Shown here piece after piece: positions 26,232-35,391 of a stretch of DNA of 64,000 bases (its first letter is position 1; each line of letters opens with the position of its first letter). Source of the stretch: Gammaproteobacteria bacterium (lineage in GTDB: Bacteria > Pseudomonadota > Gammaproteobacteria > Steroidobacterales > GCA-2729495); the NCBI GenBank assembly GCA_028285245.1, contig JANQPY010000025.1, positions 48,855 through 112,854 on the forward strand. Reading direction: 5' to 3'. A program made the position numbers and the translations under genes. The notes under the pieces are model-generated. The model was not told the origin of the DNA. It made no database searches and saw nothing but the letters and a program-made list of their open reading frames with translations.

Positions 26232-27343
26232 TAGCCGGGGCGCGTATTCAGCATGGCGCGTTCCGAAATTGCGCTCCAGTCGGCGACGGTCTCCCGGTAG
26301 GCGCTAAAGGATTCATAAATGCGCGCGGCCACCGGATCCCGGTCAACGAGTTCCTGCACCACCTCCGCGGTAATTTCGCGAAGCTGTTTCAGCACGTCTG
26401 CGGGAAAAGGACGTAGCTCCACATCCCCATCGCTTCGCAACTGTGTGAGCGACTGGGCGTTGCGCGCCACGAATTCGGCAGTCATCTGATCATTGGTTGC
26501 ACTGCAGGCCAGGCGCACAATGTTTTGCAGGTCCTCGGGCAGCGTCGCAAACGCCTCCGCGTTAACAATGCATTCCAGAACCGGGCCCGGTTCCTGCCAG
26601 CCTGGGTAGTAGTAATAGCGGGCGGCCTTGTGCAAACCGAATGCGACATCGTTGTACGGACCAATCCATTCCGTTGCGTCGATGCTGCCGGTCTGCAGCG
26701 CGGTGAAAATTTCCGCGCCGGGTAAGTTCACCGGCGTACCGCCGGCACGCTTGAGAACTTCTCCACCCAGTCCCGGAATGCGCATCTTCAGCCCCTGAAG
26801 ATCTGCCAGGCTGTCGATCGGCCGGTTAAACCAGCCACCCATCTGCACGCCCGTGTTGCCGGCAGGAAAGGGAATGAGGTTGAACGAGTCGTACAGTTCC
26901 CGGTAAAGCTCCAGCGCCCCACCGTGATACATCCAGCCATTCATCTCCATCGACGTCATGCCGAAAGGAATCGACGTGAAGAACTGGGCTGCTTCGGCCT
27001 TGCCCTTCCAGTAGTAAGCCGATCCGTGGCCCATCTCCGCGGTGCCGCTGGAAACGGTATCGAACACCTCAAACGGCGGCACCAACTCGCCGGCGGCGTA
27101 CACCTTAATCTTCAGGCGCCCGCCCGAAGCGGCGTCGATCATCTCCGCCATCCGCTGCACGCCAGTGCCAAGGCCAGGGAAGTTGGGCGGCCAGGTGGTG
27201 ACCAGTTTCCAGCGAAACTGCTGCGTGTCACCTGCACCGGGCCCGCAGTCTGCTTGCGGGCCGGCACAACCGGCCAGTGCAGCCACCGCACCCCCGGCGA
27301 GTACTTCTCGACGGCGCATCAAACGCCGGATGGAACGCCGCAT
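26231..27343 (-). CDS. TRAP transporter substrate-binding protein (TakP/DctP family), predicted Tat lipoprotein
   Basis: Periplasmic receptor of a TRAP transporter, 370 residues. It matches the TakP (2-keto-acid) and chloroaromatic/mannitol branch: VTTWPPNFPGLGTGVQRMAEMI, SGTAEMGHGSAYYWKGK, MNGWMYHGGALELYRE, PGLGGEVLKRAGGTPVNLPGAEIFTALQTGSIDATEWIGPYND and ARYYYYPGWQEPG. The binding-site Arg is in GLKMRIPGLGGE and the Trp-Gly-Pro segment is present. The signal has twin Arg residues (MRRREVLAG) and a lipobox LAGC, suggesting Tat export then lipidation. I chose the ATG at 27343, which has GGGAG about 8 bases upstream. It heads the opp operon; its permeases are probably those at 12.9-14.8 kb (inference). 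Confidence 0.88.
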   Translation of the reverse strand: MRRSIRRLMRRREVLAGGAVAALAGCAGPQADCGPGAGDTQQFRWKLVTTWPPNFPGLGTGVQRMAEMIDAASGGRLKIKVYAAGELVPPFEVFDTVSSGTAEMGHGSAYYWKGKAEAAQFFTSIPFGMTSMEMNGWMYHGGALELYRELYDSFNLIPFPAGNTGVQMGGWFNRPIDSLADLQGLKMRIPGLGGEVLKRAGGTPVNLPGAEIFTALQTGSIDATEWIGPYNDVAFGLHKAARYYYYPGWQEPGPVLECIVNAEAFATLPEDLQNIVRLACSATNDQMTAEFVARNAQSLTQLRSDGDVELRPFPADVLKQLREITAEVVQELVDRDPVAARIYESFSAYRETVADWSAISERAMLNTRPG

Positions 27344-27638
27344 CGAAACACTCCCGAACAACAACCGGGCGATCATAGTATGGGTCGGCGGCATAATGGG
27401 CGGCAGCGATGCCGATGGCTTGGCTGTTGCGGAGCAACCGGAGGGTCGACTGCGCAAGCCGTACGTCTCCCCCACATATGCCGGTCTACGCCTCACTAGC
27501 CGACTCTTTATCCCACTATTTTGTTAATTGGCTTGTGGATGGGGAGAAGCGCACCTGAATAAGCCGATTGCGTAAATAAGTGGGAGAATAGGGTTACATT
27601 GTGGTTATTATTCTGACTTATGTGGTTTTTTTCATAGC
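27344..27638. other. Divergent intergenic region between the opp operon and dtd
   Basis: This 295-base gap separates the leftward TRAP-receptor/opp operon from the rightward dtd gene and should hold promoters for both. The right half (27500-27638) is clearly AT-rich compared with its surroundings, with runs such as GGTTATTATTC and GGTTTTTTTC just before dtd. CCCACTA at 27512-27518 and TAAGTGGGA at 27577-27585 form a weak spaced inverted repeat. I could not assign a confident -35/-10 pair. No RNA gene or credible ORF is seen. Confidence 0.5.
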
Positions 27639-28085
27639 ATGATTGGTCTTATTCAGCGCGTTAGCGAAGCGTCCGTCCGCGTGGATGAGCGCGAAATTGC
27701 GCACATCGGGAGGGGGCTCCTGGTGCTTGTTGCCGTGCAGCAGGGAGACGGTGAGCACCAGGCTCGCCGACTGGCGGAGCGGCTGCTTGGCTTTCGCGTC
27801 TTCCCGGATACCGAGGGCCGGATGAATCTCAGCCTGACTCAGGTGGAGGGCGGCCTGCTGCTGGTGCCCCAGTTCACGCTCGCCGCGGATACCGCCAGGG
27901 GCAATCGGCCAGGCTTTTCCAGGGCCGCCAGCCCTGAGGCAGGCCGGCGAGGCTTCGACCAGCTTGTCGCCGCCGCCCAGGCGCGTTGGGCTCAGGTCAG
28001 AACGGGCCAGTTTGGCGCAGACATGTCCGTCTCGCTGGTCAACGACGGGCCCGTCACATTCTGGCTCGAGGCTCTGCCTGACTAG
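27639..28085 (+). CDS. dtd: D-aminoacyl-tRNA deacylase
   Basis: Removes D-amino acids wrongly attached to tRNA. The 148-residue protein begins [16 protein letters not shown], as the family does, and carries both active-site motifs: VPQFTLAAD (family SQFTL) and [10 protein letters not shown] (family N-x-GPVT) near the C-terminus. The SQ residue pair is VPQ here, a small variation. It precedes the tat genes with a 158-base gap. Confidence 0.94.
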   Translation: MIGLIQRVSEASVRVDEREIAHIGRGLLVLVAVQQGDGEHQARRLAERLLGFRVFPDTEGRMNLSLTQVEGGLLLVPQFTLAADTARGNRPGFSRAASPEAGRRGFDQLVAAAQARWAQVRTGQFGADMSVSLVNDGPVTFWLEALPD

Positions 28086-28109
28086 TTGCGCAGGCACCTG
28101 AGGACGCTG

Positions 28110-28123
28110 GCCCCCTCGGGGGC
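28110..28123 (+). terminator. GC-rich hairpin after dtd
   Basis: GCCCCCTCGGGGGC forms a 5-6 bp GC stem with a very small loop, 25 bases after the dtd stop. It is not followed by a T tract, so if it ends transcription it is weak or Rho-assisted. Confidence 0.3.
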
Positions 28124-28243
28124 AGGGAGCCTTACCCCTTATTAAAGTGTGCGGCGGTGCAAACAGCGGCCGCGCTGTTTTGGCGTATCATTGAAACATT
28201 CAAACTTTGGGGCGCAGAAAACGCCCGCGCATGGAGCAAGACA

Positions 28244-28477
28244 ATGGGTTTAGGTGGCATCAGCCTGTGGCAGCTATTGATCGTGCTGGTCATTGTCATT
28301 TTGCTGTTCGGCACTAAGAAACTGAGCAGCCTCGGTTCAGACCTTGGCGGCGCGGTAAAGGGATTCCGCAAGGCGATGGGCGACGGCGATTCGGATGACC
28401 CGAAGCAACTGGACGAACCGGATGCGGAGTTTGCCGAAAATCAGCAGGAGCGCGAAGCCGACCGCAGCAGCAGCTAG
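28244..28477 (+). CDS. tatA: Twin-arginine translocase subunit TatA
   Basis: Pore-forming subunit of the Tat pathway for folded proteins, 77 residues. [45 protein letters not shown] shows the membrane helix, the FGTKKL hinge and the amphipathic helix of TatA, followed by an acidic disordered tail. The ATG at 28244 has GGAG about 7 bases upstream; the frame runs open to 28157 but that extension is not TatA-like. A 164-base gap separates it from tatB, longer than usual. Confidence 0.95.
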   Translation: MGLGGISLWQLLIVLVIVILLFGTKKLSSLGSDLGGAVKGFRKAMGDGDSDDPKQLDEPDAEFAENQQEREADRSSS

Positions 28478-28641
28478 TGTCGGGTGCCGCGAACACCAGT
28501 ACGCTCGGTGTGTCGTTTCGCGCCTGGCATCGTTGCGACCCCTCGCCATAATCGCGCTATGACTCTTCCCCGCGTCTCGCAACGACGGAGAATCCGCCGC
28601 CGACTCCTATCTGCGATGCGCACGACCGGACACTAGACCCC

Positions 28642-28971
28642 ATGTTCGATATCGGGTTTTGGGAACTGATAATCCTGGCTGGCCTCGGGCTGGTCATTCT
28701 GGGTCCCGAGCGGCTGCCAAGGGTCGCAATCAAGCTGGGTAACTGGGCGGGTCAGGCCCGGCGCATGGCGCGCACCCTGTCGACGCAGATGCGTTCGGAA
28801 CTGGACCTCAACCAGACTATCGGCGCCTATGAACCGCCGCGCGCCAAGAGCTGGCAGCGGCCCGGCGTAGACGACCTTAAGCCTGCAGAGTCTGCTTCCG
28901 GCGATGCTGATGGTGACGACACCCGGTCCGAACCGGCGCACGATACTTCCCCGCGCAGCTCCGCTGATTAA
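28642..28971 (+). CDS. tatB: Twin-arginine translocase subunit TatB
   Basis: Tat receptor-complex subunit, 109 residues. MFDIGFWELIILAGLGLVILGPERLPRVAIKLGNWAGQARRMAR has the TatB-specific MFDIG start and the LGPERLP hinge, then a long amphipathic helix and a Glu/Asp/Pro-rich tail. It is 14 nt upstream of tatC. A 31-aa-spaced gap before it shows no other gene. Confidence 0.95.
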   Translation: MFDIGFWELIILAGLGLVILGPERLPRVAIKLGNWAGQARRMARTLSTQMRSELDLNQTIGAYEPPRAKSWQRPGVDDLKPAESASGDADGDDTRSEPAHDTSPRSSAD

Positions 28972-28985
28972 TCCGTTCACACGGC

Positions 28986-29774
28986 ATGTCTGCAACCATG
29001 GCCCCTGACGACGAACAAGAGGAAGAGCTCCAGGAAGCGACTCTGGTGTCGCATCTCATCGAGCTGCGCAGCCGGTTGATGAAGGCCGGCGGAGCGGTCC
29101 TCGCTGTGTTTATCGTGCTGGTGCCGTTCGCCGAGACCGTGTTCTCGCTGGTGGCGGAGCCGCTGATGAACGCGCTGCCCGAGAACGCCACCATGATCGC
29201 GACGCAGGTCGCATCCCCCTTTCTGACGCCGTTCAAAACCACCCTGTTCGTGGCGCTGTTTATCGCCATGCCGGTTGTCATTTACCAGCTATGGGCATTT
29301 GTCGCGCCGGGACTCTATCGGCGCGAGAAACGCTTCGCCGTGCCGGTGGTCGCCTCCAGCATTGTGCTGTTCTACGCCGGCGTGGCGTTTGCATACTTCG
29401 TGGTGTTCCCGCTGATGTTTGCCTTCTTTAACGCGGTCACCCCAGCGGGCGTGACCATGATGACCGACATTGACAGCTACCTGAGCTTCATCCTGGTGAT
29501 CTTCTTTGCCTTCGGCCTGGCGTTTGAAGTGCCTATTGCAACGCTGATGCTGGTGGCCTCCGGGCTGACCACGCCCGACAGCCTTGCACGCAAGCGCCCC
29601 TACGTGTTTCTGGGCGCCTTCGTCGTGGGCATGCTGCTCACTCCCCCGGATGTCATCAGTCAAACGCTGCTGGCAGTGCCTATCTACCTGCTGTATGAGG
29701 CCGGAATCATCGGCTCGCGCGTGCTGCTGAACCGCGGCCAGGAAAGCAGCTCCGTTCGCGATAACGCTGCCTAG
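28986..29774 (+). CDS. tatC: Twin-arginine translocase subunit TatC
   Basis: Core membrane receptor of the Tat pathway, 262 residues, six helices. SHLIELRSRLMKAGGAVLAVFIV is the conserved start of helix 1; TPFKTTLFVALFIAMPVVIYQLWAFVAPGLYRREKRF carries the family's key loop with the Glu equivalent in the LYRREKR segment; FGLAFEVPIATLML is the fifth-helix signature. Tat cargo in this window probably includes the TRAP receptor at 26.2 kb and possibly the small protein at 35.1 kb. Confidence 0.96.
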   Translation: MSATMAPDDEQEEELQEATLVSHLIELRSRLMKAGGAVLAVFIVLVPFAETVFSLVAEPLMNALPENATMIATQVASPFLTPFKTTLFVALFIAMPVVIYQLWAFVAPGLYRREKRFAVPVVASSIVLFYAGVAFAYFVVFPLMFAFFNAVTPAGVTMMTDIDSYLSFILVIFFAFGLAFEVPIATLMLVASGLTTPDSLARKRPYVFLGAFVVGMLLTPPDVISQTLLAVPIYLLYEAGIIGSRVLLNRGQESSSVRDNAA

Positions 29775-29778
29775 CCGG

Positions 29779-31314
<1,536 letters not shown>

Positions 31315-31756
31315 GCCGGATAGCGCATTGCAGCGCGCGAAATGGCCGCCTGCAAGCCGACCACAAACTGGCAGCTGGCTGATCCTGCGAGCGGTGCGTC
31401 CCGCGGAGCTTGAGACGCCGCCCGGCGACCGTGCTGGCATCACCTCGTCACGCGCCTGATTACGTTAAATGCCCCAACCGCGCGTGTAGCGTTTCCGGAG
31501 CGGCCGCGTTATCGTTCCCTTACCGATCATCCCGATGACGCCCAGATTTATCTGTTCGGCCTGGTCGGCCAAAAATAATCCGTCGTAAACCATGACGACC
31601 TGCAGGCCATCCCGCTTCAGCGGGGGGTGGCCGTCGATACCGCGCTGGAGGGGCGGTTCGACACGCGTTAACGAGGACGCTATGGCTCGGCGGTGCATAA
31701 AGCTCGGCCCGGCTGCCTTCGGGCAGCCGAGCCAGCGTTTTAAGGGGACCAGGAGC
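31315..31756 (+). other. Gene-free 442-base region before the VPxP-tail protein
   Basis: No credible ORF on either strand; reading frames here are Arg/Pro-rich shadows. The right end (about 31600-31756) is the leader of the next gene and contains a strong hairpin (31710-31729). No tRNA, no clear promoter. GC content stays similar to the genes. Confidence 0.5.
31702..31732 (+). promoter_or_regulatory. Leader hairpin with UUCG loop and competing pairing
   Basis: CGGCTGCC (31710-31717), TTCG loop, GGCAGCCG (31722-31729) forms a perfect 8-bp stem closed by a UUCG tetraloop, which is unusually stable. A competing 7-bp pairing exists between GCTCGGC (31702-31708) and GCCGAGC (31726-31732). It ends 24 bases before the ATG at 31757. 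It is not followed by a real T tract, so it looks more like a leader structure than a terminator. Role unknown. Confidence 0.5.
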
Positions 31757-32590
31757 ATGCAACTCAAGTTCTTACTCGCCACGGCAGCGGCAGCGATGCT
31801 TGCCTCGCCCGCCATGGCGGTCACCATAGATTTCTCTACTGACGACGGCGGCAATGCGCTGACCGACGGCCAGTCGATTAGCACGTTCGCCCGGCCCGAC
31901 AACGTAGGCCCCGCGGTGCCGTTCTCGTCCGACACGGTGCTGGAATTCGGAAACGTGGTGAACGTGTCGTCCTCGATCATCGGCAGCGACGGCCATTTGG
32001 GGGCAGCTGTTTTCGATTCGAGCATTGGCGGTCCCAATGACGGTGGCATCGATGACGATCTCGTGGTCGATCAAGGCAACATCCTTATTCTGCAGAACGA
32101 TGCCAGCCCCGCTACCACGCTCGATGCGACCTTCGGCCTGGTGTTCGATACGCCGAATGATGAACGCGACTTTAATGATCGCGGTGCGATTATTTTCGAC
32201 TTCCTGAGCCCCGTAGAGCTGCTGTCTATCGACTTGGTCGACATCAACGGCGGCAACAATGTGGTGTTAACACTCACCGACGGTGGCGGACTGACGCGCA
32301 CCTATGATGTCGATTCGAACTTCACGGGCGGCAAAGCCGTGGACACCCTGGATCTCACCACGCTGGCAGCCCAGCTGGGCATTGGCGGCGGTTCCGCCAC
32401 AGCCTCTGAGGACGGTGGCTTCGACCCGCTGGACGCACGCCAGCTCTCAGTCGCCTTCCTGGGCGGACCCACTTCGGGCGGTCTCGACAACGTGTCGTTC
32501 AACGTGGTTCCTGTGCCACCCGCTCTACTGCTGTTTGGTAGCGCGCTCCTGTGGATGGGCGGCTGGCGGAAGCTACGCGGCAGCGCCTGA
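31757..32590 (+). CDS. Secreted protein with VPxP (PEP-CTERM-like) sorting tail
   Basis: A 277-residue exported protein. Signal peptide MQLKFLLATAAAAMLASPAMA, then an Asp/Gly-rich, low-Cys extracellular domain (for example SIGGPNDGGIDDDLVVDQGN, FDTPNDERDFNDRG), then a C-terminal tail VPVPPALLLFGSALLWMGGWRKLRG. This tail has the three parts of an exosortase substrate: a VPxP motif, one hydrophobic helix, and an Arg/Lys end. It should be anchored, cleaved and displayed by an exosortase encoded elsewhere. The Asp-rich body may bind calcium (inference). A strong terminator follows. Confidence 0.75.
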   Translation: MQLKFLLATAAAAMLASPAMAVTIDFSTDDGGNALTDGQSISTFARPDNVGPAVPFSSDTVLEFGNVVNVSSSIIGSDGHLGAAVFDSSIGGPNDGGIDDDLVVDQGNILILQNDASPATTLDATFGLVFDTPNDERDFNDRGAIIFDFLSPVELLSIDLVDINGGNNVVLTLTDGGGLTRTYDVDSNFTGGKAVDTLDLTTLAAQLGIGGGSATASEDGGFDPLDARQLSVAFLGGPTSGGLDNVSFNVVPVPPALLLFGSALLWMGGWRKLRGSA

Positions 32591-32622
32591 AGCGCCACCT
32601 TAGCCAGACACTGAAGCTCCTG

Positions 32623-33663
32623 TCACGCCGGCCTTGTGCCGGCGTTTTCTTTTGCGGCCTCGGCCTGCGCTGGCACGCCTTCAAGCGCACGAGCAGCGCG
32701 GTAAGCCGCCCAGGCCAAGGCCATACCAGCATAGCCATCGACTGCGTAGTGCCAGCCGGTGAGCACACACGCAACCTGAGTGGCCGCCGTCATTACTGCG
32801 AACAGCCAGAACAGTGGCATCGCGATATGCCGCGCCCAGAGCGCAAACAACCAGTGAAAGCCCACATGAAGACTGGGCAACGCAGCGATGCCCAGCGTGT
32901 GGTTGAAGGCAGCCTCGCCTGCCGGGGCACCGATCACCTGCTGATAGTTGGTCCAGAGCAGTTCATGTGCCGGACCGGCTATGTCGCGAACAACGGCCGG
33001 CAGCACCCACTCATCGGCATGGGCGAATACCGGCCCCCAGGCGGGCAGCGCCAGATAAAGCCAGCAGCCGGCGCCCCACATCAGCACGCAACCATGCGCG
33101 ACTCCGCGGCGCAGGGACGCATCGCGTCCGGCCGCAAAAAAAGCCAGCGCCAGCACAACAGTAAGCAACCAAAGCTGATACCAAAGAGCCAGCCAACCGG
33201 CCGCGCCGCTGGTAGCCATCACTTCACTCAACCAGACGGTGGGCTGCACGCCCAGGTGCAGCCAGCGATCCACGCTCCAGAGCCAGTCGTCCCACAGCGT
33301 CGAATTGATCAGCGGCGTATAAACCTTCAGCCAGAAGTACGCATACGTGGCAAGCCAGCAGGCGATCCAAAGCCGCAGCCAAAGCAGGAGCCAGGCAGGA
33401 TTGAAAACCTGGCGCGCGAATACCCGCAGCTCCCGACGCTTCAGCCACTCCGCAGAACCTGCCAGCAGCAAACCGGCGATGAACGTCAGCGGTACCAGGT
33501 TGATAGCCGCGTTTAGCGAGTAACGCACCGACTTGAGGTCTGCTGACAACCCGTTGAACCCAAGCGCGATGAGCACCATCGCGATGGCCGTCAACGCCGT
33601 GACTTCAAACGGGTACAAGCCCGCCAGTCGGAAGCGGGAAGAATGCTGTGCAGGCTTGGCCAC
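32623..33663 (-). CDS. PAP2 / Aur1-like membrane phosphatase or phosphotransferase
   Basis: A polytopic membrane protein, about 346 residues from the GTG at 33663. The C-terminal PAP2 motifs are clear: ALPSLHVGFHWLFALW (family S-x-H-V/x, catalytic His) and GWHYAVDGYAGMALAW (GxHYxxD, second catalytic His and Asp). The first PAP2 motif (KxxxxxxRP) is not seen, as in the inositolphosphotransferase (Aur1/Ipt1) branch. It likely acts on lipid phosphate at the membrane; the substrate is unknown. The frame is open to 33783, but the extra N-terminus is not membrane-like and would remove the space for a divergent promoter. Start uncertain. Confidence 0.8.
   Translation of the reverse strand: MAKPAQHSSRFRLAGLYPFEVTALTAIAMVLIALGFNGLSADLKSVRYSLNAAINLVPLTFIAGLLLAGSAEWLKRRELRVFARQVFNPAWLLLWLRLWIACWLATYAYFWLKVYTPLINSTLWDDWLWSVDRWLHLGVQPTVWLSEVMATSGAAGWLALWYQLWLLTVVLALAFFAAGRDASLRRGVAHGCVLMWGAGCWLYLALPAWGPVFAHADEWVLPAVVRDIAGPAHELLWTNYQQVIGAPAGEAAFNHTLGIAALPSLHVGFHWLFALWARHIAMPLFWLFAVMTAATQVACVLTGWHYAVDGYAGMALAWAAYRAARALEGVPAQAEAAKENAGTRPA
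32625..32653 (+). terminator. Rho-independent terminator
   Basis: ACGCCGGC (32625-32632), loop CTTGT, GCCGGCGT (32638-32645), then TTTTCTTTT. A perfect 8-bp GC-rich stem followed by a T tract, 35 bases after the stop of the VPxP-tail gene. On the other strand the same bases code for the last residues of the PAP2-family protein. Confidence 0.85.
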
Positions 33664-33781
33664 GGCACAGTGACTGTACCGCAGGCCAATAACCAATGCC
33701 CGATGGTCGATGCCCGGTGTCCGGTGCAACCTGATAATCTCACCGGCCTGCCACGACATAACAACATCAGGGAGAACAGGC

Positions 33782-34084
33782 ATGGCCGCCTACGTACTTG
33801 CGATCTGCAAAATCACCAACCCTCACGACAACTTCAAGAAGTATTCGGCGCTATCCGCTGAGCTCGCCGCTCAGCACGGCGGCAAGTACCTCGTGCGAGG
33901 TCCGAAGAAGCGGTCTATCAAAGGCGATCTGCTCGATGACAAAGTCGTCATCATCATGGAGTTTCCGTCGATGACAGAGCTGGAGAACTTCGTCGACGAT
34001 CCCGTCTACGTTAACGAGATCGGACCGCTGCGCGAGGGCTCAGGTGAGTACCACTTCGCCGCCTACGAAGCACCGCCCGGCTAA
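33782..34084 (+). CDS. DUF1330 protein
   Basis: A 100-residue dimeric ferredoxin-like alpha/beta-barrel protein of the DUF1330 family: AAYVLAICKITNPHDNFKKYS, then GGKYLVRG, DKVVIIMEFPSMTELENFVDDP and the short end. Members are small soluble proteins of unknown role. GGGAG precedes the ATG at 33782 by about 8 bases. Divergent from the PAP2 gene. Confidence 0.85.
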   Translation: MAAYVLAICKITNPHDNFKKYSALSAELAAQHGGKYLVRGPKKRSIKGDLLDDKVVIIMEFPSMTELENFVDDPVYVNEIGPLREGSGEYHFAAYEAPPG

Positions 34085-34090
34085 TGAACT

Positions 34091-34112
34091 GCGCCTGACC
34101 TGCGGCAGGCGC
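34091..34112. terminator. Hairpin between convergent DUF1330 and hotdog genes
   Basis: GCGCCTG (34091-34097) and CAGGCGC (34106-34112) form a perfect 7-bp stem with an 8-base loop in the 30-base gap between two convergent genes. It has no T tract on either side, so a terminator role is only suggested by position. Confidence 0.4.
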
Positions 34113-34114
34113 TG

Positions 34115-34525
34115 CTAGTCCGGGACGATCATGAAGCTGGCCTCGGCTTCAGCAACCAGTTGATCATCTTCAGCGCGCAGCGCGCGGGCGCTCATTACGG
34201 CAAGCCTGCGCTTGCGGGTAATCAGGCGTCCCTCCAAACGCAGGGTAGTGCCCATGGCCACCGGCTGGCGATAGCGAATTTCTCCCTTGGCGGTGTGCGC
34301 GCGCACACCGCTCAAGAACAGCCAGTTCGCCATCACGTCGTCGAGCACGCTGAACAATATTCCGCCATGGGTCTGGTTGTCATAGCCGCAATGGTTCGGG
34401 CCCGGCGTGAACTCAGCCCGGCAGACTTCTCCGTCCATGCGGAACGGCAAACGTAGACCTTCGGGGTTGTCCGGCCCGCAGACGAAACAGCGATTGGCGT
34501 CTTCCCGGGGTCTATCCTGGTTCAT
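34115..34525 (-). CDS. Hotdog-fold thioesterase-like protein
   Basis: A 136-residue PaaI-like hotdog protein. It starts with the Cys motif NRCFVCGPDNPEGLRLPF, as many short acyl-CoA thioesterases do, and has the central HGGILFSVLDDVMANWLF helix (HGG with the downstream Asp) and the strand GEIRYRQPVAMGTTLRLEG. The substrate is unknown. It shares its layout with the 174-aa hotdog protein at 15.1 kb but is shorter and not otherwise close. Confidence 0.85.
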   Translation of the reverse strand: MNQDRPREDANRCFVCGPDNPEGLRLPFRMDGEVCRAEFTPGPNHCGYDNQTHGGILFSVLDDVMANWLFLSGVRAHTAKGEIRYRQPVAMGTTLRLEGRLITRKRRLAVMSARALRAEDDQLVAEAEASFMIVPD

Positions 34526-34597
34526 GGCAGCGTCTCATTGCGTCAGATCATTGCATCGAGCATTGTAGGAAAGCCTGTGGAAGAACGGGAATCAAGC

Positions 34598-35032
34598 ATG
34601 GGTTACGACCAAGACAATATCTTTGCCAAAATCCTGCGCGGCGAAGCGCCGGCACACAGCGTTTACGAAGATGAGCTAACGATGGCGTTCCTGGACGTTA
34701 TGCCGCAAGCCGACGGACATACGTTAGTGCTCCCCAAGGCACCGTCGCAGAACTTGTTCGAGCTGCCGGATGAGGCGGCCGGCGCACTGTTGCTGACCGT
34801 GCGCAAGGTTGCCGCCGCGGTTAAACAGGCGTTTGCCGCCGACGGTATTCAGCTGCAGCAGTTCAATGGGTCTGCAGCGGGGCAGACGGTGTTTCATCTG
34901 CACTTTCACATCATTCCCTGCCACACAGGCCGGGCGCGACGTCGCCATGCGACAGCCATGGCGGATGCTGAACTGTTGAAGCAGCATGCGCAGCAAATTC
35001 GCGCGGCGCTGGGCTCCGAGCGGGCCAGATAG
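34598..35032 (+). CDS. HIT-family nucleotide-binding protein
   Basis: Histidine-triad hydrolase, 144 residues. Begins YDQDNIFAKILRGEAPAHSVYED, the normal HIT start, and carries the active-site triad in TVFHLHFHIIP (H-x-H-x-H). QADGHTLVLPK is the nucleotide-binding strand. Such proteins act on nucleoside phosphoramidates or adenylated substrates. Chosen ATG has GGGA upstream; the longer frame to 34538 is rejected. Confidence 0.92.
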   Translation: MGYDQDNIFAKILRGEAPAHSVYEDELTMAFLDVMPQADGHTLVLPKAPSQNLFELPDEAAGALLLTVRKVAAAVKQAFAADGIQLQQFNGSAAGQTVFHLHFHIIPCHTGRARRRHATAMADAELLKQHAQQIRAALGSERAR

Positions 35033-35070
35033 GATTTGCTATGCTTGGCGCCGTCCGACGGAGAGAATTT

Positions 35071-35343
35071 ATGAGCCGGTTTATCAATCGCAGAGATTTC
35101 GTCTCACGCCTGACAGGCGTTGCTGCCGCAGGAGCTGCCACGACTGCGGGTCTGGCCAGACTTTCTGCAGATACAGCAGGGCAGGGCATTGAGCAGCTTA
35201 GCGAGAAGCTGTCGGCTGTGCAGGACCGGCTGGACGGCATGGACGAGTCGCACAGGCGTCTGTTTCGGGCGCTGGTTGCGGTTGCGGCGGTGTCTACCGG
35301 CCTGGATGCGTTGACGCTACTGAAAGGCGACCTGCTGGCCTAA
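35071..35343 (+). CDS. Small protein with Tat-like N-terminus (90 aa)
   Basis: Unrecognised. The N-terminus MSRFINRRDFVSRLTGVAAAGAATTAGLA has twin Arg (NRRDFVSRL) followed by a mild hydrophobic stretch, resembling a Tat signal or anchor. The middle (QGIEQLSEKLSAVQDRLDGMDESHRRLFRAL) is a likely amphipathic coiled coil, then a second hydrophobic stretch (residues about 64-85). The ATG at 35071 has GGAGAG 8 bases upstream. It starts 38 nt after the HIT gene, on the same strand. Confidence 0.6.
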   Translation: MSRFINRRDFVSRLTGVAAAGAATTAGLARLSADTAGQGIEQLSEKLSAVQDRLDGMDESHRRLFRALVAVAAVSTGLDALTLLKGDLLA

Positions 35344-35391
35344 GGCTCGCAGCCCGGAAAACACAACGGGCCACCGCAACCCTCGCCGGCA

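Noticed and set aside
31684..31698. Sigma-54-like TGGCTCGGCGGTGCA before the VPxP gene
   Set aside because: GG-GC spacing is 9, one base short of the required 10.
31670..31740. Cyclic di-GMP (GEMM) riboswitch before the VPxP gene
   Set aside because: Only a loose likeness (GCATAAAGC and a GC-rich stem); the conserved core sequences are absent.
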